64,000 nt of DNA from Pseudomonas typographi. Lineage in GTDB: Bacteria > Pseudomonadota > Gammaproteobacteria > Pseudomonadales > Pseudomonadaceae. Below the pieces are notes generated by a model. The model saw only the letters and a list, made by a program, of their open reading frames with translations. It did no database searches and had not been told where the DNA came from. Position 1 is the stretch's first letter; the number at the start of each line of letters is the position of its first letter. The DNA lies in NCBI RefSeq assembly GCF_014694385.1, contig NZ_JAAOCA010000011.1, positions 62,001 to 126,000 of the forward strand. Reading direction: 5' to 3'. A program made the translations under genes and the position numbers. Positions 45,450 through 55,778 of the stretch are shown here, in pieces.

Positions 45450-46282
45450 CGGGCGGCCTCCTTCTGTGCCGGCAACCAGGCCAGCGCGTAGAGTTTAGGG
45501 TTACCGTAGGCCTTCTCAATGGCCGTGCGGACCCGTGGGTCGTTTTGGAAAATGTCGATAAAGGTGTGCACCGCCGGGTTATCGACGTTCTTGCGCGCCA
45601 CCACGAAGCGCAACGCATACAGGTGCCCGTTGGCTTCGTCCTGGCTAAATAGCAAGGCACTGCCTGGGTCTGCCGTGCCGGCGGCAAGAATATGCGAGGG
45701 GTAGCTTTGGGCAAGAGTCACGTCATCGAGCACCCGCGCCAGTTGCGGGCCGGGCAACTCGATGAACTTGAGCTTGTGGGGGTTGGCGGTGATGTCTTGC
45801 AGGCTCGCCTTGGGCCCGGCGCCGTCGCGCAGGGTGATAAGCCCGGCGCGCTGGTAGAGGTTAAGCCCGCGGCCCTGGTTCACCGGGTCGTCGGCCACCG
45901 CCACAGTGTCGCCATCCTTAACCTGGTTGAACGCCGTGATCTTCTTCGAGTACAGGCCGACTTTGTTCTCCACCCCATAGGCCAGCGGCACCAAGTCGTA
46001 GCCATTCTGGGCGATGGCGTTTTCGAGAAATGGCTGGTGCTGAAAGTAATTGATGTCGATATCGCCATTGGCCAAGGCCAGGTTGGGCGTGTTCCAGTCG
46101 GAGAACGACAGTACCTCGACCTCGATGCCCTTCTCTTTGGCCAACTGCGCGGCCAGCTCGATGGCCGCGTTCTGCGGGCTGTCGTTGATGCCGATCTTGA
46201 TGTGCTGCGGGTCGGCCAGGGCGAGGCCGGAGAACAACGTCGCCGCCAGCAGCGCGGGGCGTAGAAATTGAGCCAAGGGCAT
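45446..46282 (-). CDS. metQ: Methionine-binding periplasmic protein (NlpA family)
   Basis: A 278-residue binding protein. The signal peptide ends near GLALADP (residues 19-25), with no lipobox Cys, so it is soluble rather than a lipoprotein. Family motifs: GDIDINYFQHQPFLE and VADDPVNQGRGL. The start ATG 46282 is chosen over an upstream in-frame extension to 46510. First gene of the operon. Confidence 0.93.
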   Translation of the reverse strand: MPLAQFLRPALLAATLFSGLALADPQHIKIGINDSPQNAAIELAAQLAKEKGIEVEVLSFSDWNTPNLALANGDIDINYFQHQPFLENAIAQNGYDLVPLAYGVENKVGLYSKKITAFNQVKDGDTVAVADDPVNQGRGLNLYQRAGLITLRDGAGPKASLQDITANPHKLKFIELPGPQLARVLDDVTLAQSYPSHILAAGTADPGSALLFSQDEANGHLYALRFVVARKNVDNPAVHTFIDIFQNDPRVRTAIEKAYGNPKLYALAWLPAQKEAAR

Positions 46283-46614
46283 GGGAACGACTCCACGGAG
46301 GTGGTGAAGGAAGCGTCTCCGGTGGCCCGGTCGAACGGCAGTCGAACTACGGTAGCTCAATAACGTTCGGGTATTAAATATGATTTTTTCATAACCATAT
46401 TCACAACACTGATGCGCTGGCGCGGGGGGGTACACAGGCCTGCGCGGGGCACCCATGCAATGGGTCGAAATATCCATAGGGCCAGCGCGGTGCCTGCGCC
46501 CTTCGCACAAAGCGTGGCCCGTAGGCGTTGCAACGTGGGTGGTGTTTCACGCGTTGCCAGCGCCCCTTCGGCGGTGCCGTTGGCTGCCGGGCCGGCGCTG
46601 GCATACCCCCACCC
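46283..46614. promoter_or_regulatory. Intergenic region with metQ promoter
   Basis: 332 bp without a gene. TATGA-ttttt-TCATA (46379-46393) is an inverted repeat in an AT-rich patch about 100 bp upstream of metQ and may be the promoter or an operator. The rest toward the SMP-30 gene is GC-rich and includes CGGCGGTGCCGTTGGCTGCC near 46570, closely resembling a stretch near 41855 in the eptA leader. Confidence 0.4.
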
Positions 46615-47544
46615 TCACGGCCACTGCACGCCCGCCACCGCCACATGAATCAGATACACCGACGTATTGGCCGTCATGAACAACTGGTTCCTGCGCGGCC
46701 CGCCAAAGGTCAAATTCGCCACCTTCTCTGGCAGCAGCACCTTCCCCAGCAGCGTGCCATCGGCGGCAAAGCATTGAATCCCATCCCCGGCGCTGGTCCA
46801 TACGTTGCCGTTTACATCCACCCGCAACCCATCGGGGATGCCCGGCTCGATTTCGGCAAACACCCGCGACTCGCCCAAGCGCCCGCCTTCGAGCACACGC
46901 AGCTTGCGGATATGGTGGGGCGCGTGGGGGGCGTGGGAGCGCGCCGAGTCGGCCACGTACAGCCATTGGCCGCAGGCGGAGAACGCCAGGCCATTGGGTT
47001 GCACGAAGTCATCCGCCACGCAGGTGATTTCGCCACTGGCGCCGTCTACCCGGTATACATAGCGGCCGGGTTGCTCAGGGGCCCCGCGGTTGCCTTCATA
47101 GTCGCTCATGATCCCGTAGGTAGGGTCGGTGAACCAGATCGAGCCATCGGTGTGCACCACGACGTCATTGGGCGAGTTCAGGCGGTGGCCTTGATACTGG
47201 TCGGCAATCACCGTGAGGCTGCCGTCCGGCTCGGTACGGGTGACGCGGCGGGTGCCGTGTTCGCAGGTCACCAGCCGGCCTTGGCGGTCACGGGTGTTGC
47301 CGTTGGCGAAGTTGGAGTTTGCCCGGTATAGCGACACGCCTTGTTCCGGGGTCCAGCGCAAGATGCGCTGGTTGGGGATGTCGCTGAACAGCAAATAGCC
47401 GCCGTCGTTGAACCACACGGGGCCCTCGGCCCAGCGGCAGCGGTCGTACAGGCGTTCCAGCTGGGTATTGGGCAAAGTCAGTTCATAAAAGCGCGGGTCG
47501 CAGTATTCATAGCGTGGCTCGCTCATGGACAACACGGCATTCAT
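46615..47544 (-). CDS. SMP-30/gluconolactonase-family protein
   Basis: A 309-residue beta-propeller lactonase. Typical blocks: AEGPVWFNDGGYLLFSDIP (metal Glu), VTCEHGTRRVTR, LNSPNDVVVHTDGSIWFTDP and DGLRVDVNGNVW (metal Asp). It likely opens an aldonolactone made from the sugar brought in by the adjacent importer. Start ATG 47544 overlaps the permease stop by 4 bp, so it is the last gene of that operon. Confidence 0.93.
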   Translation of the reverse strand: MNAVLSMSEPRYEYCDPRFYELTLPNTQLERLYDRCRWAEGPVWFNDGGYLLFSDIPNQRILRWTPEQGVSLYRANSNFANGNTRDRQGRLVTCEHGTRRVTRTEPDGSLTVIADQYQGHRLNSPNDVVVHTDGSIWFTDPTYGIMSDYEGNRGAPEQPGRYVYRVDGASGEITCVADDFVQPNGLAFSACGQWLYVADSARSHAPHAPHHIRKLRVLEGGRLGESRVFAEIEPGIPDGLRVDVNGNVWTSAGDGIQCFAADGTLLGKVLLPEKVANLTFGGPRRNQLFMTANTSVYLIHVAVAGVQWP

Positions 47545-48497
47545 CGGCGGCCCCCTTGTTGGCGCGCACTCACGGCGATGATCACGGCAATGATGATCAC
47601 CCCGGTGCAAATCAAGCGGATGCCGGCGCTGGCGCCGAAGGTATTCAGCATGCTCACCAGCAAGTAGAGGAACAGCGCCGCCCCCCACAACCCCGGCACG
47701 TTAGAAAAGCCCCCGGCCACCGAGGTGCCACCGATCACTACCACGGCGATGGAGGCCAACAGGTATTCCTCGCCCATGGCCAGCGAGGCGCCGCCGGAAA
47801 ACCCCGCCAGCAGCACCCCACACAACGCGGCGAACACAGCACTGAGCACATAGGTGGCAAAGCGAATGCGCCCTACCCGGCCGCCGGCAAGCTCGGCGGC
47901 GCGGGCGTTCTGGCCGATGGCGAGCACCCAGCGGCCGTAGCGGGTGCGCGCCAGCACCACGGCCATGGCGGCGGTCAGCAGCGACACCGCCAACGCCAGG
48001 TAGGGCACGCCCAGTAGGCGGCCGGTGCAGAATTCGTAAAACAGCGGCGGTGGCTGGATGCGCACGCTGCGCCCGTAGGCGATGGCCAGCGACTGGAGGA
48101 TGAAGCTCGCCGACAGGGTGGCGATGATCGGTGGAATGCGCAGCAGGCGGATCAACCCGTAATTGAAGCAGCCGATGGCCACGCCGGCCACGAGTACCGC
48201 CAGCAGCGCCGGGGCGATCAACCCCGCGTCGCCGGCCATCAGCTTCATGCCCAGCGCACCACACAGGGCGATGTTGGCCGGGATAGACAAATCGATGTTG
48301 CCCGGCCCGGTGGTGATCACGAACAGTTGCCCCAGGCCGACGATCACGAAGAACGCCGAGAAGCCCAGGGCACTGGACAGCAGCCCGCCAGCGCCCTGCC
48401 CGCCGGTAAAGGCGATGGTTGCCAGCCAAATCAGCACGGCGGCAATGAACGACCATAGCCAAGGTTTTGCGCTGAACGACACACGTAGCGTACTCAT
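47541..48497 (-). CDS. Sugar ABC transporter permease (RbsC type), second of pair
   Basis: A 318-residue permease with about nine hydrophobic segments. GNIDLSIPANIALCGALGM and VVIGGTSVAGGFSNVPG are the family marks. The start overlaps the preceding permease stop by 4 bp (ATGA). Two different permease genes suggest a heterodimeric membrane channel, as in some pentose and galactose importers. Confidence 0.92.
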   Translation of the reverse strand: MSTLRVSFSAKPWLWSFIAAVLIWLATIAFTGGQGAGGLLSSALGFSAFFVIVGLGQLFVITTGPGNIDLSIPANIALCGALGMKLMAGDAGLIAPALLAVLVAGVAIGCFNYGLIRLLRIPPIIATLSASFILQSLAIAYGRSVRIQPPPLFYEFCTGRLLGVPYLALAVSLLTAAMAVVLARTRYGRWVLAIGQNARAAELAGGRVGRIRFATYVLSAVFAALCGVLLAGFSGGASLAMGEEYLLASIAVVVIGGTSVAGGFSNVPGLWGAALFLYLLVSMLNTFGASAGIRLICTGVIIIAVIIAVSARQQGGRR

Positions 48498-49474
48498 GGC
48501 CGGGCCTCCAGGCGGTTGACCCCGGCGCGCAGGGCCAGCACCAGAATCAGGATCGCGCCCTGGGCGCCGATCTGCCAATCCGGGGAAATGTGCAAGAACG
48601 ACAGCAGCGAACCGGCCAACACCAAGGTCAGGGCGCCAAGCACGGCCCCTACGGCCGACACCCGGCCGCCGACGAACTCGCCACCGCCGAGAATCACCCC
48701 GGCAATCGAGAGCAGGGTGTAGCGCAGGGCGATATTGGCGTCGGCCGACGTGGTAAGCCCCACCAGGAACAACCCTGAGAGCACCCCAAAGGTGCCGGCC
48801 AAGCCGTACAGGCCGGCCTTGATGCGCAGCAGCGACCATCCGCGCCGGCCAATGGCTTGTGGGTTGCCGCCAGCGCCGCGCAGGATCACCCCCAGGGTCG
48901 ACCGGGCCAGAAAGGCATGCATCAACAGCGCAATGCCCATGCACACGAAAATCGCCAGCGGCAGCAAAGGCGTTTTGATCCGCACCAGGCCTTGCAACCA
49001 GGCCGGCGCCGCCCCGCCAGGCGAGGGTAACAGCAAAATGGCAGCGCCCATCCAGATGAACGACATGCCCAGGGTGACCACGATCGCCGGCAAGTTACGC
49101 CCATGGACCAACGCGCCCAGCGCCGCGTACACAGCAATGCAGCCCAGCAGCGCCAGGCTGCCCAGCCAGGGGTGCGGGCCCAGCACGGTGGCCGCCACGC
49201 AGGCGACGAAACTGATAAAGCTGCCCAACGACAGGTCCAGGTCGTTAACGGTGATGATCAACATCTGCGCCATGGTCGCCAGCGCAATGGGCACCGCCAG
49301 GTTGAGCATCAGGTTAAGCCCCAGGTAGCTCATCGCCCGCGGCTGCATGATGAAAATCGCCACCAGCAGCACCGCCAGCGAAACGCCCGGCAGTGCACTG
49401 CGCAGCAGCCGCGCTCGCTCGCGCGGCGCCGGCCGCTGGGTGGCGGCCAGAGGAAGCGGGTTGCTGGCGTTCAT
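48494..49474 (-). CDS. Sugar ABC transporter permease (RbsC type), first of pair
   Basis: A 326-residue permease. [18 protein letters not shown] and [19 protein letters not shown] correspond to the RbsC signatures. The start overlaps the ATPase stop by 4 bp. Forms the channel with the following permease. Confidence 0.92.
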   Translation of the reverse strand: MNASNPLPLAATQRPAPRERARLLRSALPGVSLAVLLVAIFIMQPRAMSYLGLNLMLNLAVPIALATMAQMLIITVNDLDLSLGSFISFVACVAATVLGPHPWLGSLALLGCIAVYAALGALVHGRNLPAIVVTLGMSFIWMGAAILLLPSPGGAAPAWLQGLVRIKTPLLPLAIFVCMGIALLMHAFLARSTLGVILRGAGGNPQAIGRRGWSLLRIKAGLYGLAGTFGVLSGLFLVGLTTSADANIALRYTLLSIAGVILGGGEFVGGRVSAVGAVLGALTLVLAGSLLSFLHISPDWQIGAQGAILILVLALRAGVNRLEARP

Positions 49475-50922
49475 GCGCTGTGCTCCTGGAAAGACCCACG
49501 CAAGATCAGCGCTTCGGTCAGTTCACTGCGCGGCACGTCGAGCACCGCCTGGCCGTCGCGGAACACATACACGTGGTCGCAGTACTGCAGCTCTTCGAGC
49601 TCGGTGGTGTACCACAAAAAGGTACGGCCCTTGGCCGCCTCGGCAGCGAGGGTGGCGTACACGTCGCGCTTGGTGCCCACGTCTACCCCGCGCATCGGGT
49701 CGTCCATCAAAATCAGCGGGTGCGGCGTGGCCAGCGCGCGGGCGAATAGCGCCTTTTGCTGGTTACCGCCAGACAACGCGACGATCGGCTGGTCCATGCT
49801 CGGGGTGCGGATGCCCATGCGCGCTTGCCATTCGTTGGCCAACGCCCGCTCGGCGCCGGGGTCGATCAAGCCACCGCGGCGCAACTGCGCCAGGGACGCC
49901 ACGCTGATGTTCTGGGCGATCGACCACAGCGGGAACACCCCGTCGCTTTGCCGGTCGCCGGCCACCAGGGCCACCCCCTGCCGCCCACGTACCCGCTGGC
50001 GCAGGACCTGCAACAACAACTGGCTTTGGCCATGCCCGGCCAGCCCCGCTAAACCGACAATCTCGCCAGGGTAGGCGCGCACGCACTGGCCATCGCCCTG
50101 GCGCGCCGGGCAGGTGTCTACCACTGGCGTGCCATGGCGGCGCGAAACAAAGGTGCGGTGCTCCTCGGCCGCCTTGGCCGCATGGCCCATGCATTCGACC
50201 AACGAGGTGTGGGTAAAGTCTGCCGCGGGGCGCACCTGTACCACCTTGCCATCACGCATCACCGCGATACGGTCACAGGTCGAGAGCATTTCGCCGAGGA
50301 TATGGCTGATCAGCACGATACTGCCGCCGCCCTCGACGAAGCGCCGCACGAAACGCAACAACTGCGCCGCCACCCCGGCATCGAGCGAGGACGTTGGCTC
50401 ATCGAGGATCACCAGTTGCAGGGGTTCGCCCTCACACACGAAGGCCCGGGCGATTTCCACCATCTGCCGCTGGCCGATGGGCAAGTCTGCAACGATGTCG
50501 TCGGGGTGGATGCCGTGGCCGGGAAAGATCGCTTGCAGTTGCTCAGCGATCGCCCGCCGCGCCCGTGCGCGCCAGCCCCAGCCGGCCAGCCCGGCGCACA
50601 TCAGCCGGGTATTCTCCGCCACGCTCAGGTTCGGGCACAGCGACAGCTCCTGGAACACGCAGCGTATGCCGTGTTCGCGGGCCAGGCGCACATTGTAGCG
50701 GTGGCGCAAGTCTTGGCCGCCGACCAGCATTGCGCCCTGATCGGGGGCCAGGGTGCCGGCCAGCACCTGCATCAAGGTGGATTTACCGGCGCCATTGTGG
50801 CCGATCAGGCCCAAGCACTCGCCGGCATGGAAAGCCAAGCTCACCCCCTCTAACGCCCGCACGGCGCCAAAGGTTTTACCGGTGCCCTGGAACTCAAGCA
50901 ATGTGCATGTGGCAGCAGCCAT
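49471..50922 (-). CDS. Sugar ABC transporter ATP-binding protein, tandem domain (RbsA type)
   Basis: A 483-residue protein with two nucleotide-binding domains. The first is complete: [42 protein letters not shown]. In the second the Walker A is degenerate ([11 protein letters not shown]), while [15 protein letters not shown] is kept and the Walker B reads [12 protein letters not shown], with Asp in place of the catalytic Glu. One active site per chain is normal for RbsA relatives. ATG 50922 is chosen over TTG 50928. Confidence 0.92.
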   Translation of the reverse strand: MAAATCTLLEFQGTGKTFGAVRALEGVSLAFHAGECLGLIGHNGAGKSTLMQVLAGTLAPDQGAMLVGGQDLRHRYNVRLAREHGIRCVFQELSLCPNLSVAENTRLMCAGLAGWGWRARARRAIAEQLQAIFPGHGIHPDDIVADLPIGQRQMVEIARAFVCEGEPLQLVILDEPTSSLDAGVAAQLLRFVRRFVEGGGSIVLISHILGEMLSTCDRIAVMRDGKVVQVRPAADFTHTSLVECMGHAAKAAEEHRTFVSRRHGTPVVDTCPARQGDGQCVRAYPGEIVGLAGLAGHGQSQLLLQVLRQRVRGRQGVALVAGDRQSDGVFPLWSIAQNISVASLAQLRRGGLIDPGAERALANEWQARMGIRTPSMDQPIVALSGGNQQKALFARALATPHPLILMDDPMRGVDVGTKRDVYATLAAEAAKGRTFLWYTTELEELQYCDHVYVFRDGQAVLDVPRSELTEALILRGSFQEHSA

Positions 50923-50937
50923 GGGCAAGCCTCCCGA

Positions 50938-51963
50938 TCAGTTGGCGGCGGTAGCGGCGGGCTTGAGCCGGGCCAGGTCGTCGACGCTCACCGGTTGGCT
51001 GACGATGCCACCCTTGGGCAGGCCTTGCAGGCTCGCATCGAGGGTCTCTTGGGTCACGGTGGCGGCGGGCGACTCCAGGTCGTGGGGAAACTGTTTGCCG
51101 TCGAGCACTTGCTGGGCCACCCAGAACGCCAGGCTCGAAATGCTCGGCGCGCTGGAAATCGAAAAGCTTTGGTAGCCGTGGGCATCGCGCTGTTGCTTCC
51201 ACCACGACAGTTCTTCTTCGCGGTTACCGAAGATCACCACCGGCGTCGGCCGGCCGGCGGCGCTGAAGGCCTGGGCGGTGCCATAACCATCATCGCCCTG
51301 GGTCACCACCGCATCCACCTTGGGCAGGCTCGGCAGCACACCGGCCACCGCCTTCTGCGCGGCGGTTTGTGACCAGTTACCGTTTACCGTGCCGACGATC
51401 TTCAACTGCGGGTATTTCTGCGCGCCGGCCACAATGCCGGAGTGAATCAGTTCATCCACCGACACCCCGGCCAAGCCACGCACTTCCAGCACGTTGGCGC
51501 CTTGGGGAAAGCGCTGGGCAAGGTAATCCATCTGCGCCACCCCGCTCTGCTTGAAGTTCATCGAAATGCGGTAGGCGCATGGTTCGCTGACCGTGCCGTC
51601 GAACGACACCACCACGATCCCGGCGTCGCAGGCCTGCTTGATCGCGCCATTGAGGGCCGTGGGCGAGGCGGCGTCGACCACGATGGCATTGTAGCCTTGC
51701 AGGATCAGGTTCTGGATTTGCGCCGCCTGTTCGGTGGCCTGATTCTCGGCAGTGGTGAAGGCATCGACCTGGGCCACGACACCATCCTTGACTGCCTGCT
51801 TGCCGGTGGCATCCCAACTGGCGAGCATGTTCTGCCGCCAGGCGTTGCCGGCATAGTTGTTCGACAGGGCGATGGTTTTGTCCGCTGTGGCGGCCTGGGC
51901 CAGCCAGGGGGCCAGGGACAAGGCAGTGCACAGCAACACGCGGCGAAACGAATGAGCTTTCAT
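50938..51963 (-). CDS. Sugar ABC transporter substrate-binding protein (RbsB fold)
   Basis: A 341-residue periplasmic protein. Signal peptide to about LAQAATAD (residue 20-24). Ligand-site blocks: IALSNNYAGNAWRQNML, NAIVVDAASPTALNGAI and VVTQGDDGYGTAQA. First gene of a five-gene operon (binding protein, ATPase, two permeases, SMP-30) and divergent from the two-component genes, which may regulate it. Confidence 0.92.
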   Translation of the reverse strand: MKAHSFRRVLLCTALSLAPWLAQAATADKTIALSNNYAGNAWRQNMLASWDATGKQAVKDGVVAQVDAFTTAENQATEQAAQIQNLILQGYNAIVVDAASPTALNGAIKQACDAGIVVVSFDGTVSEPCAYRISMNFKQSGVAQMDYLAQRFPQGANVLEVRGLAGVSVDELIHSGIVAGAQKYPQLKIVGTVNGNWSQTAAQKAVAGVLPSLPKVDAVVTQGDDGYGTAQAFSAAGRPTPVVIFGNREEELSWWKQQRDAHGYQSFSISSAPSISSLAFWVAQQVLDGKQFPHDLESPAATVTQETLDASLQGLPKGGIVSQPVSVDDLARLKPAATAAN

Positions 51964-52173
51964 GAGCAGACCCTTTTTATTGTTGTGTCTGGCGGTGGCG
52001 ATGGCACAGCGGCGCATCGCGCGCGCGTATCGTTCAAGGCCGAGTGTGCTACCGGCGCCGGCACACGTCTTGGGCCAATGGCGCACACTTGCGGCCAGAT
52101 CGCGCAAACACTCTGCGGGAACCCGCAAGCGCATCCACTGCGATGGCCGCACAATCAAACCAGGCAACGCGCT

Positions 52174-53463
52174 ATGCTCATACCAACAATAAAGGCAGCC
52201 CGTATCGTGCACCGCCCCAGCATCCAGGCCGAGGATGTGCTGCATCACTTCCTTGGCATCTCCAGGGCCCTGGCCGGGCAACTGGACTTTCAGTCGATGA
52301 TCGAAGCCATCTCCCGCGAGGTGCACTTCATCCTGCCCCACGATCACCTCGACGTGAGCCTGTTGTTGCTCGATGGCCAGCACCTGCACGCGTTCGAAAC
52401 CGGCCTACACACCTCATGGGGGGACTTTTCCGAGGGCCTGATGCCCACCGCGCAAAGCCCAATCCGCGCGGTGCTGCTGGGCGAGGTGGGGTACCTGCTC
52501 AGCGGCGATGCCATGCGCGACCCGCGCTTTCAGTTTCCTGAAGCGTTCAACCACCCGATCTTCAATGCGCAGTTGCGCAGCCGCCTCCACGTGCCGCTGC
52601 GGGCGCGTGGCGAGATCCTCGGCGCACTCAGTTGCTCCAAGCACGCGGCGCACTTCTATACCCTGGACGACGTGCGCCACACCCAGCACATCGCCGACCT
52701 GCTGGCCTCCTACCTCTATGCGCTGCGCCAAACCGAGCAGGCTACCAAGCTGGCGGTGGCCGAAGAGCGCCTGCGCGCCCGCGAAGAAGGGCTGCGCCTG
52801 GGTGCCTCGCGCTTGACCGACACCTTGGAGAACGAACGCCAGCGCATCGGCATGGACCTGCACGACCAAACCCTGGCCGACCTGACCCGCCTGCACCGCC
52901 GGCTGGCGCGCCTGAGCCGCCAAGGCACCTTGTGTGGAAGCGACTTGCAACCGGTGTGCGACGGTTTGCAGCAGAGCATGCAGGAACTGCGCGGCATCAT
53001 CGATGCGGTCAAGCCTACGGTGCTGCAATTGTTCGGCCTGGAAGAGGGCCTGGAAGACCTGCTGCTACGCAGTGTACAAAGTAGCGGCCTGCGCATCCGC
53101 ACCCGCCTGAAAGACCACACCGGCGGCGCCGCCAACCGCCTGGCCGAAGCGCAGCAGATCGCCCTGTTGCGGATCATCCAGGAGGCCGTGAACAACGCCA
53201 TCAAGCATGCGGCACCACGGGCCATCCGCATCGACATACAACAGCGCCAGCAGCACCTCACCTTTTGCGTGACCGACGACGGCATCGGCCTGGGCGATGC
53301 CAGCCAGCGGGAAACCGGTGGCATCGGCAACATGCGCATCCGCGCCCAGCTACTGGGTGCGCGCCTGGAACTGGGCGCAGGGCCCGGCGGGCGCGGCACC
53401 CGCGTCAGCGTGAGCCTGCCGCACAACGAAAGCCAACCCATCACCGCCCTGGAGGGGCCCTAG
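52174..53463 (+). CDS. Soluble GAF-domain sensor histidine kinase (NarL-type HisKA_3)
   Basis: A 429-residue kinase with no membrane segment. Residues about 25-180 form a GAF-like sensor (ISREVHFILPHDHLDVSLL, LRSRLHVPLRARGEILGAL). The dimerisation/phosphoacceptor part reads ERQRIGMDLHDQTLADLTRL, with His in the HisKA_3 position. The ATPase has LRIIQEAVNNAIKHA (N box) and VTDDGIGLG (G1 box). ATG 52174 or GTG 52207 may start it. It is paired with the regulator 2 bp later and divergent from a sugar importer. Confidence 0.9.
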   Translation: MLIPTIKAARIVHRPSIQAEDVLHHFLGISRALAGQLDFQSMIEAISREVHFILPHDHLDVSLLLLDGQHLHAFETGLHTSWGDFSEGLMPTAQSPIRAVLLGEVGYLLSGDAMRDPRFQFPEAFNHPIFNAQLRSRLHVPLRARGEILGALSCSKHAAHFYTLDDVRHTQHIADLLASYLYALRQTEQATKLAVAEERLRAREEGLRLGASRLTDTLENERQRIGMDLHDQTLADLTRLHRRLARLSRQGTLCGSDLQPVCDGLQQSMQELRGIIDAVKPTVLQLFGLEEGLEDLLLRSVQSSGLRIRTRLKDHTGGAANRLAEAQQIALLRIIQEAVNNAIKHAAPRAIRIDIQQRQQHLTFCVTDDGIGLGDASQRETGGIGNMRIRAQLLGARLELGAGPGGRGTRVSVSLPHNESQPITALEGP

Positions 53464-53465
53464 CC

Positions 53466-54182
53466 ATGAACGTGCTGATTGTCGAAGATGACCCAGTGCA
53501 TCGCGCGTTTCTCAAGGAAGTGATCGAGCTGGCGCTACCGGAATGCTCGCATCTGTTCGAAGCCGAAGACGGCCGCATGGGCGAGCGCCTGGCGCACGAA
53601 CACGCGGTGGGTTCAGTGGTGATGGACCTGCAAATGCCTGCCCGTACCGGTGTGGAAGCGGCCAAGAGCATGTGGCGCGAACGCCCCGACACATCAATTC
53701 TGTTTTGGTCGAACTACGCCGATGAAGCGTACGTGCGCGGCATCTCACGCATCGTGCCGCAGGGCGCCGCCTACGGCTACGTGCTCAAAACCGCGTCCGA
53801 GGAACGCCTGCGCCTGGCCCTGCGCAGCCTGTTCATCGAACAGCAATGCGTGATCGACCGGGAAATTCGCGGTGTGCAGCAAAAGGCCCAGGACCGGCTG
53901 CTGGGCCTGACCGACACCGAATACGGCGTGCTGCAAGACATCGCCCTGGGCCTGACCGACCGCACCATCGCCGAGCGCCATAACCTGTCGCTGCGCAGTG
54001 TGCAAAACCGCCTGCAACAGCTCTACGAGAAACTCGGCGTGTACCAATTGGGCGATGCCAGCCCAGCGTTCAACCTGCGGGCACGGGCGGTGAACATCGC
54101 CTTGCTGCGCAAGTTGCTCAACCGCACCGCGCTGGAACAAGCGGAGGAGGAGCTGCAGGGTTGGTTACAGGCCCGGCGCTGA
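53466..54182 (+). CDS. LuxR/NarL-family response regulator
   Basis: A 238-residue regulator. The receiver has EDDP at about residue 8, phospho-Asp in VVMDLQMPARTG (about residue 57) and Lys in YVLKTASEE. The C-terminal LuxR helix-turn-helix reads LTDTEYGVLQDIALGLTDRT, then IAERHNLSLRSVQNRLQQLY. Translationally linked to the kinase. Probable targets: the divergent importer operon and perhaps the dehydratase/MFS genes. Confidence 0.92.
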   Translation: MNVLIVEDDPVHRAFLKEVIELALPECSHLFEAEDGRMGERLAHEHAVGSVVMDLQMPARTGVEAAKSMWRERPDTSILFWSNYADEAYVRGISRIVPQGAAYGYVLKTASEERLRLALRSLFIEQQCVIDREIRGVQQKAQDRLLGLTDTEYGVLQDIALGLTDRTIAERHNLSLRSVQNRLQQLYEKLGVYQLGDASPAFNLRARAVNIALLRKLLNRTALEQAEEELQGWLQARR

Positions 54183-54192
54183 GCCTGGCCTA

Positions 54193-55749
54193 TCAGGTAA
54201 TCGCGCCGATCTGCCAGGGCACGAACTCATTCTGCCCATAGCCGTGCTGTTCGCTCTTGCTGCGTTCGCCCGAGGCAATGCGCAGCATCATCGCGAAGAT
54301 GTGTGCACCGCGCTCTTCGATGGAGGTGCTGCCGTCGGCGATGCCGCCGCAGTTCACGTCCATGTCGTCTTCCTGGTGCTCGAACAGGCGCTGGTTGGTG
54401 GCCAACTTGATCGATGGCGACGGCGCACAGCCATACGCTGAGCCACGGCCCGTGGTAAAAGCGATCAGGTTCGCGCCGCTGGCGACCTGCCCGGTGGCCG
54501 AGACCGGGTCGTAACCGGGGCTGTCCATGAACACCAGGCCGTGGGCACGCACCGGTTCTGCGTATTGGTACACGTCGACCAGGTTGGTAGAGCCCGCCTT
54601 GGCCACCGCCCCCAGGGACTTTTCCAGGATGGTGGTCAGGCCGCCGGCCTTGTTACCGGCCGAGGGGTTGTTGTTGAGTTCGGCGTTCATGCGTTGGCAA
54701 TAACGTTCCCACCAGTGGATGCGCGCGATCAGTTTCTCACCCACTTCACGGCTGACCGCACGGCGTGTCAGCAGGTGCTCGGCACCATAGATTTCCGGGG
54801 TTTCCGAGAGAATAGCGGTGCCACCAGCGGCGACCAGCCGGTCCACCGCGTTGCCCAGCGCGGGGTTGGCGGTGATCCCGGAGTAGCCGTCGGAGCCACC
54901 GCATTGCAAACCCACCACCAAGTGGCTAGCGCTGACCGCTTCGCGCTTTACTTGGTTGGCTTCGGCCAGCAGCGCCTTGACCTGAGCAATGCCGCTGGCG
55001 ATGGTCTTGGTAGTACCGCCGCTACCCTGGATGGTAAACGTGCGCAGCTGGTGGCCGGTTTGTAGCCCCTGGGCGGCGAGCAGGTCGTCGATCTGGTTGG
55101 TTTCGCAGCCCAGGCCGATCATCAGCACCGAATGGAAGTTGGCGTGCACCGCGTAGCCACCCAGGGTGCGCTGCAGCATGGCCAATGCCTCGCCTTTGGG
55201 GTCGACGGCGCAGCCCACGCCATGGGTCAGGGCCACTACCCCGTCCACGTTCGGGTAAGGCGCTAGCGCTTCAGGGTGGATATCACGGCGAAAGTGATCG
55301 GCAATGGCACGCGCCACGGTGGCCGAGCAGTTCACCGAGGTGAGAATGCCGATGTAGTTCCGGGTGGCCACACGCCCACTGGGGCGCACGATGCCTTGGA
55401 AGGTGGCCTGGGTGCGTGGGGTTTCGCGACGGTCCACGCCAAAGGCGTAATCGCGGGAAAAATCGCCCATCTCCACATTGTGCACGTGCACATGTTCACC
55501 GGCGGCGATCGGCTGCGAAGCGAAGCCGATAATTTGCCCATAGCGGCGCAGGGGTTCGCCCTGGGCCAGGGCGCGGCTGGCTACCTTGTGCCCGGCCGGG
55601 ATGGGCTGGGCCACGGTGAGGTTCTCCGCCTCGATGAACAGCCCGGCCGGCAAAGGCTGGCGGGCAACCAGCACGTCATCGAGCGGGTTCAAACGAATGA
55701 ATGCGGCGGCTATGTCGTGTGCGGCGCCAGTTTTAGTGATCAGGTCCAT
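54193..55749 (-). CDS. UxaA/GarD-family sugar-acid dehydratase
   Basis: A 518-residue hydro-lyase of the altronate/galactarate dehydratase family. An N-terminal SAF domain (residues about 20-95, HVHVHNVEMGD at its end) is joined to the C-terminal catalytic part: GIVRPSGRVATRNYIGI, THGVGCAVD, GLGCETNQID and LQCGGSDGYSGITANPALG. These enzymes use a metal to remove water from C2/C3 of an aldarate or aldonate. ATG 55749, or GTG 55752. Lies beside the GudP-type transporter. Confidence 0.9.
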   Translation of the reverse strand: MDLITKTGAAHDIAAAFIRLNPLDDVLVARQPLPAGLFIEAENLTVAQPIPAGHKVASRALAQGEPLRRYGQIIGFASQPIAAGEHVHVHNVEMGDFSRDYAFGVDRRETPRTQATFQGIVRPSGRVATRNYIGILTSVNCSATVARAIADHFRRDIHPEALAPYPNVDGVVALTHGVGCAVDPKGEALAMLQRTLGGYAVHANFHSVLMIGLGCETNQIDDLLAAQGLQTGHQLRTFTIQGSGGTTKTIASGIAQVKALLAEANQVKREAVSASHLVVGLQCGGSDGYSGITANPALGNAVDRLVAAGGTAILSETPEIYGAEHLLTRRAVSREVGEKLIARIHWWERYCQRMNAELNNNPSAGNKAGGLTTILEKSLGAVAKAGSTNLVDVYQYAEPVRAHGLVFMDSPGYDPVSATGQVASGANLIAFTTGRGSAYGCAPSPSIKLATNQRLFEHQEDDMDVNCGGIADGSTSIEERGAHIFAMMLRIASGERSKSEQHGYGQNEFVPWQIGAIT

Positions 55750-55778
55750 CACGGGGGGTCCTTATGAGTATGCGCGCC

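Noticed and set aside
46379..46393. A SAM or other methionine riboswitch before metQ.
   Set aside because: Only a short AT-rich inverted repeat is present; there is no multi-helix conserved structure of a known SAM riboswitch.
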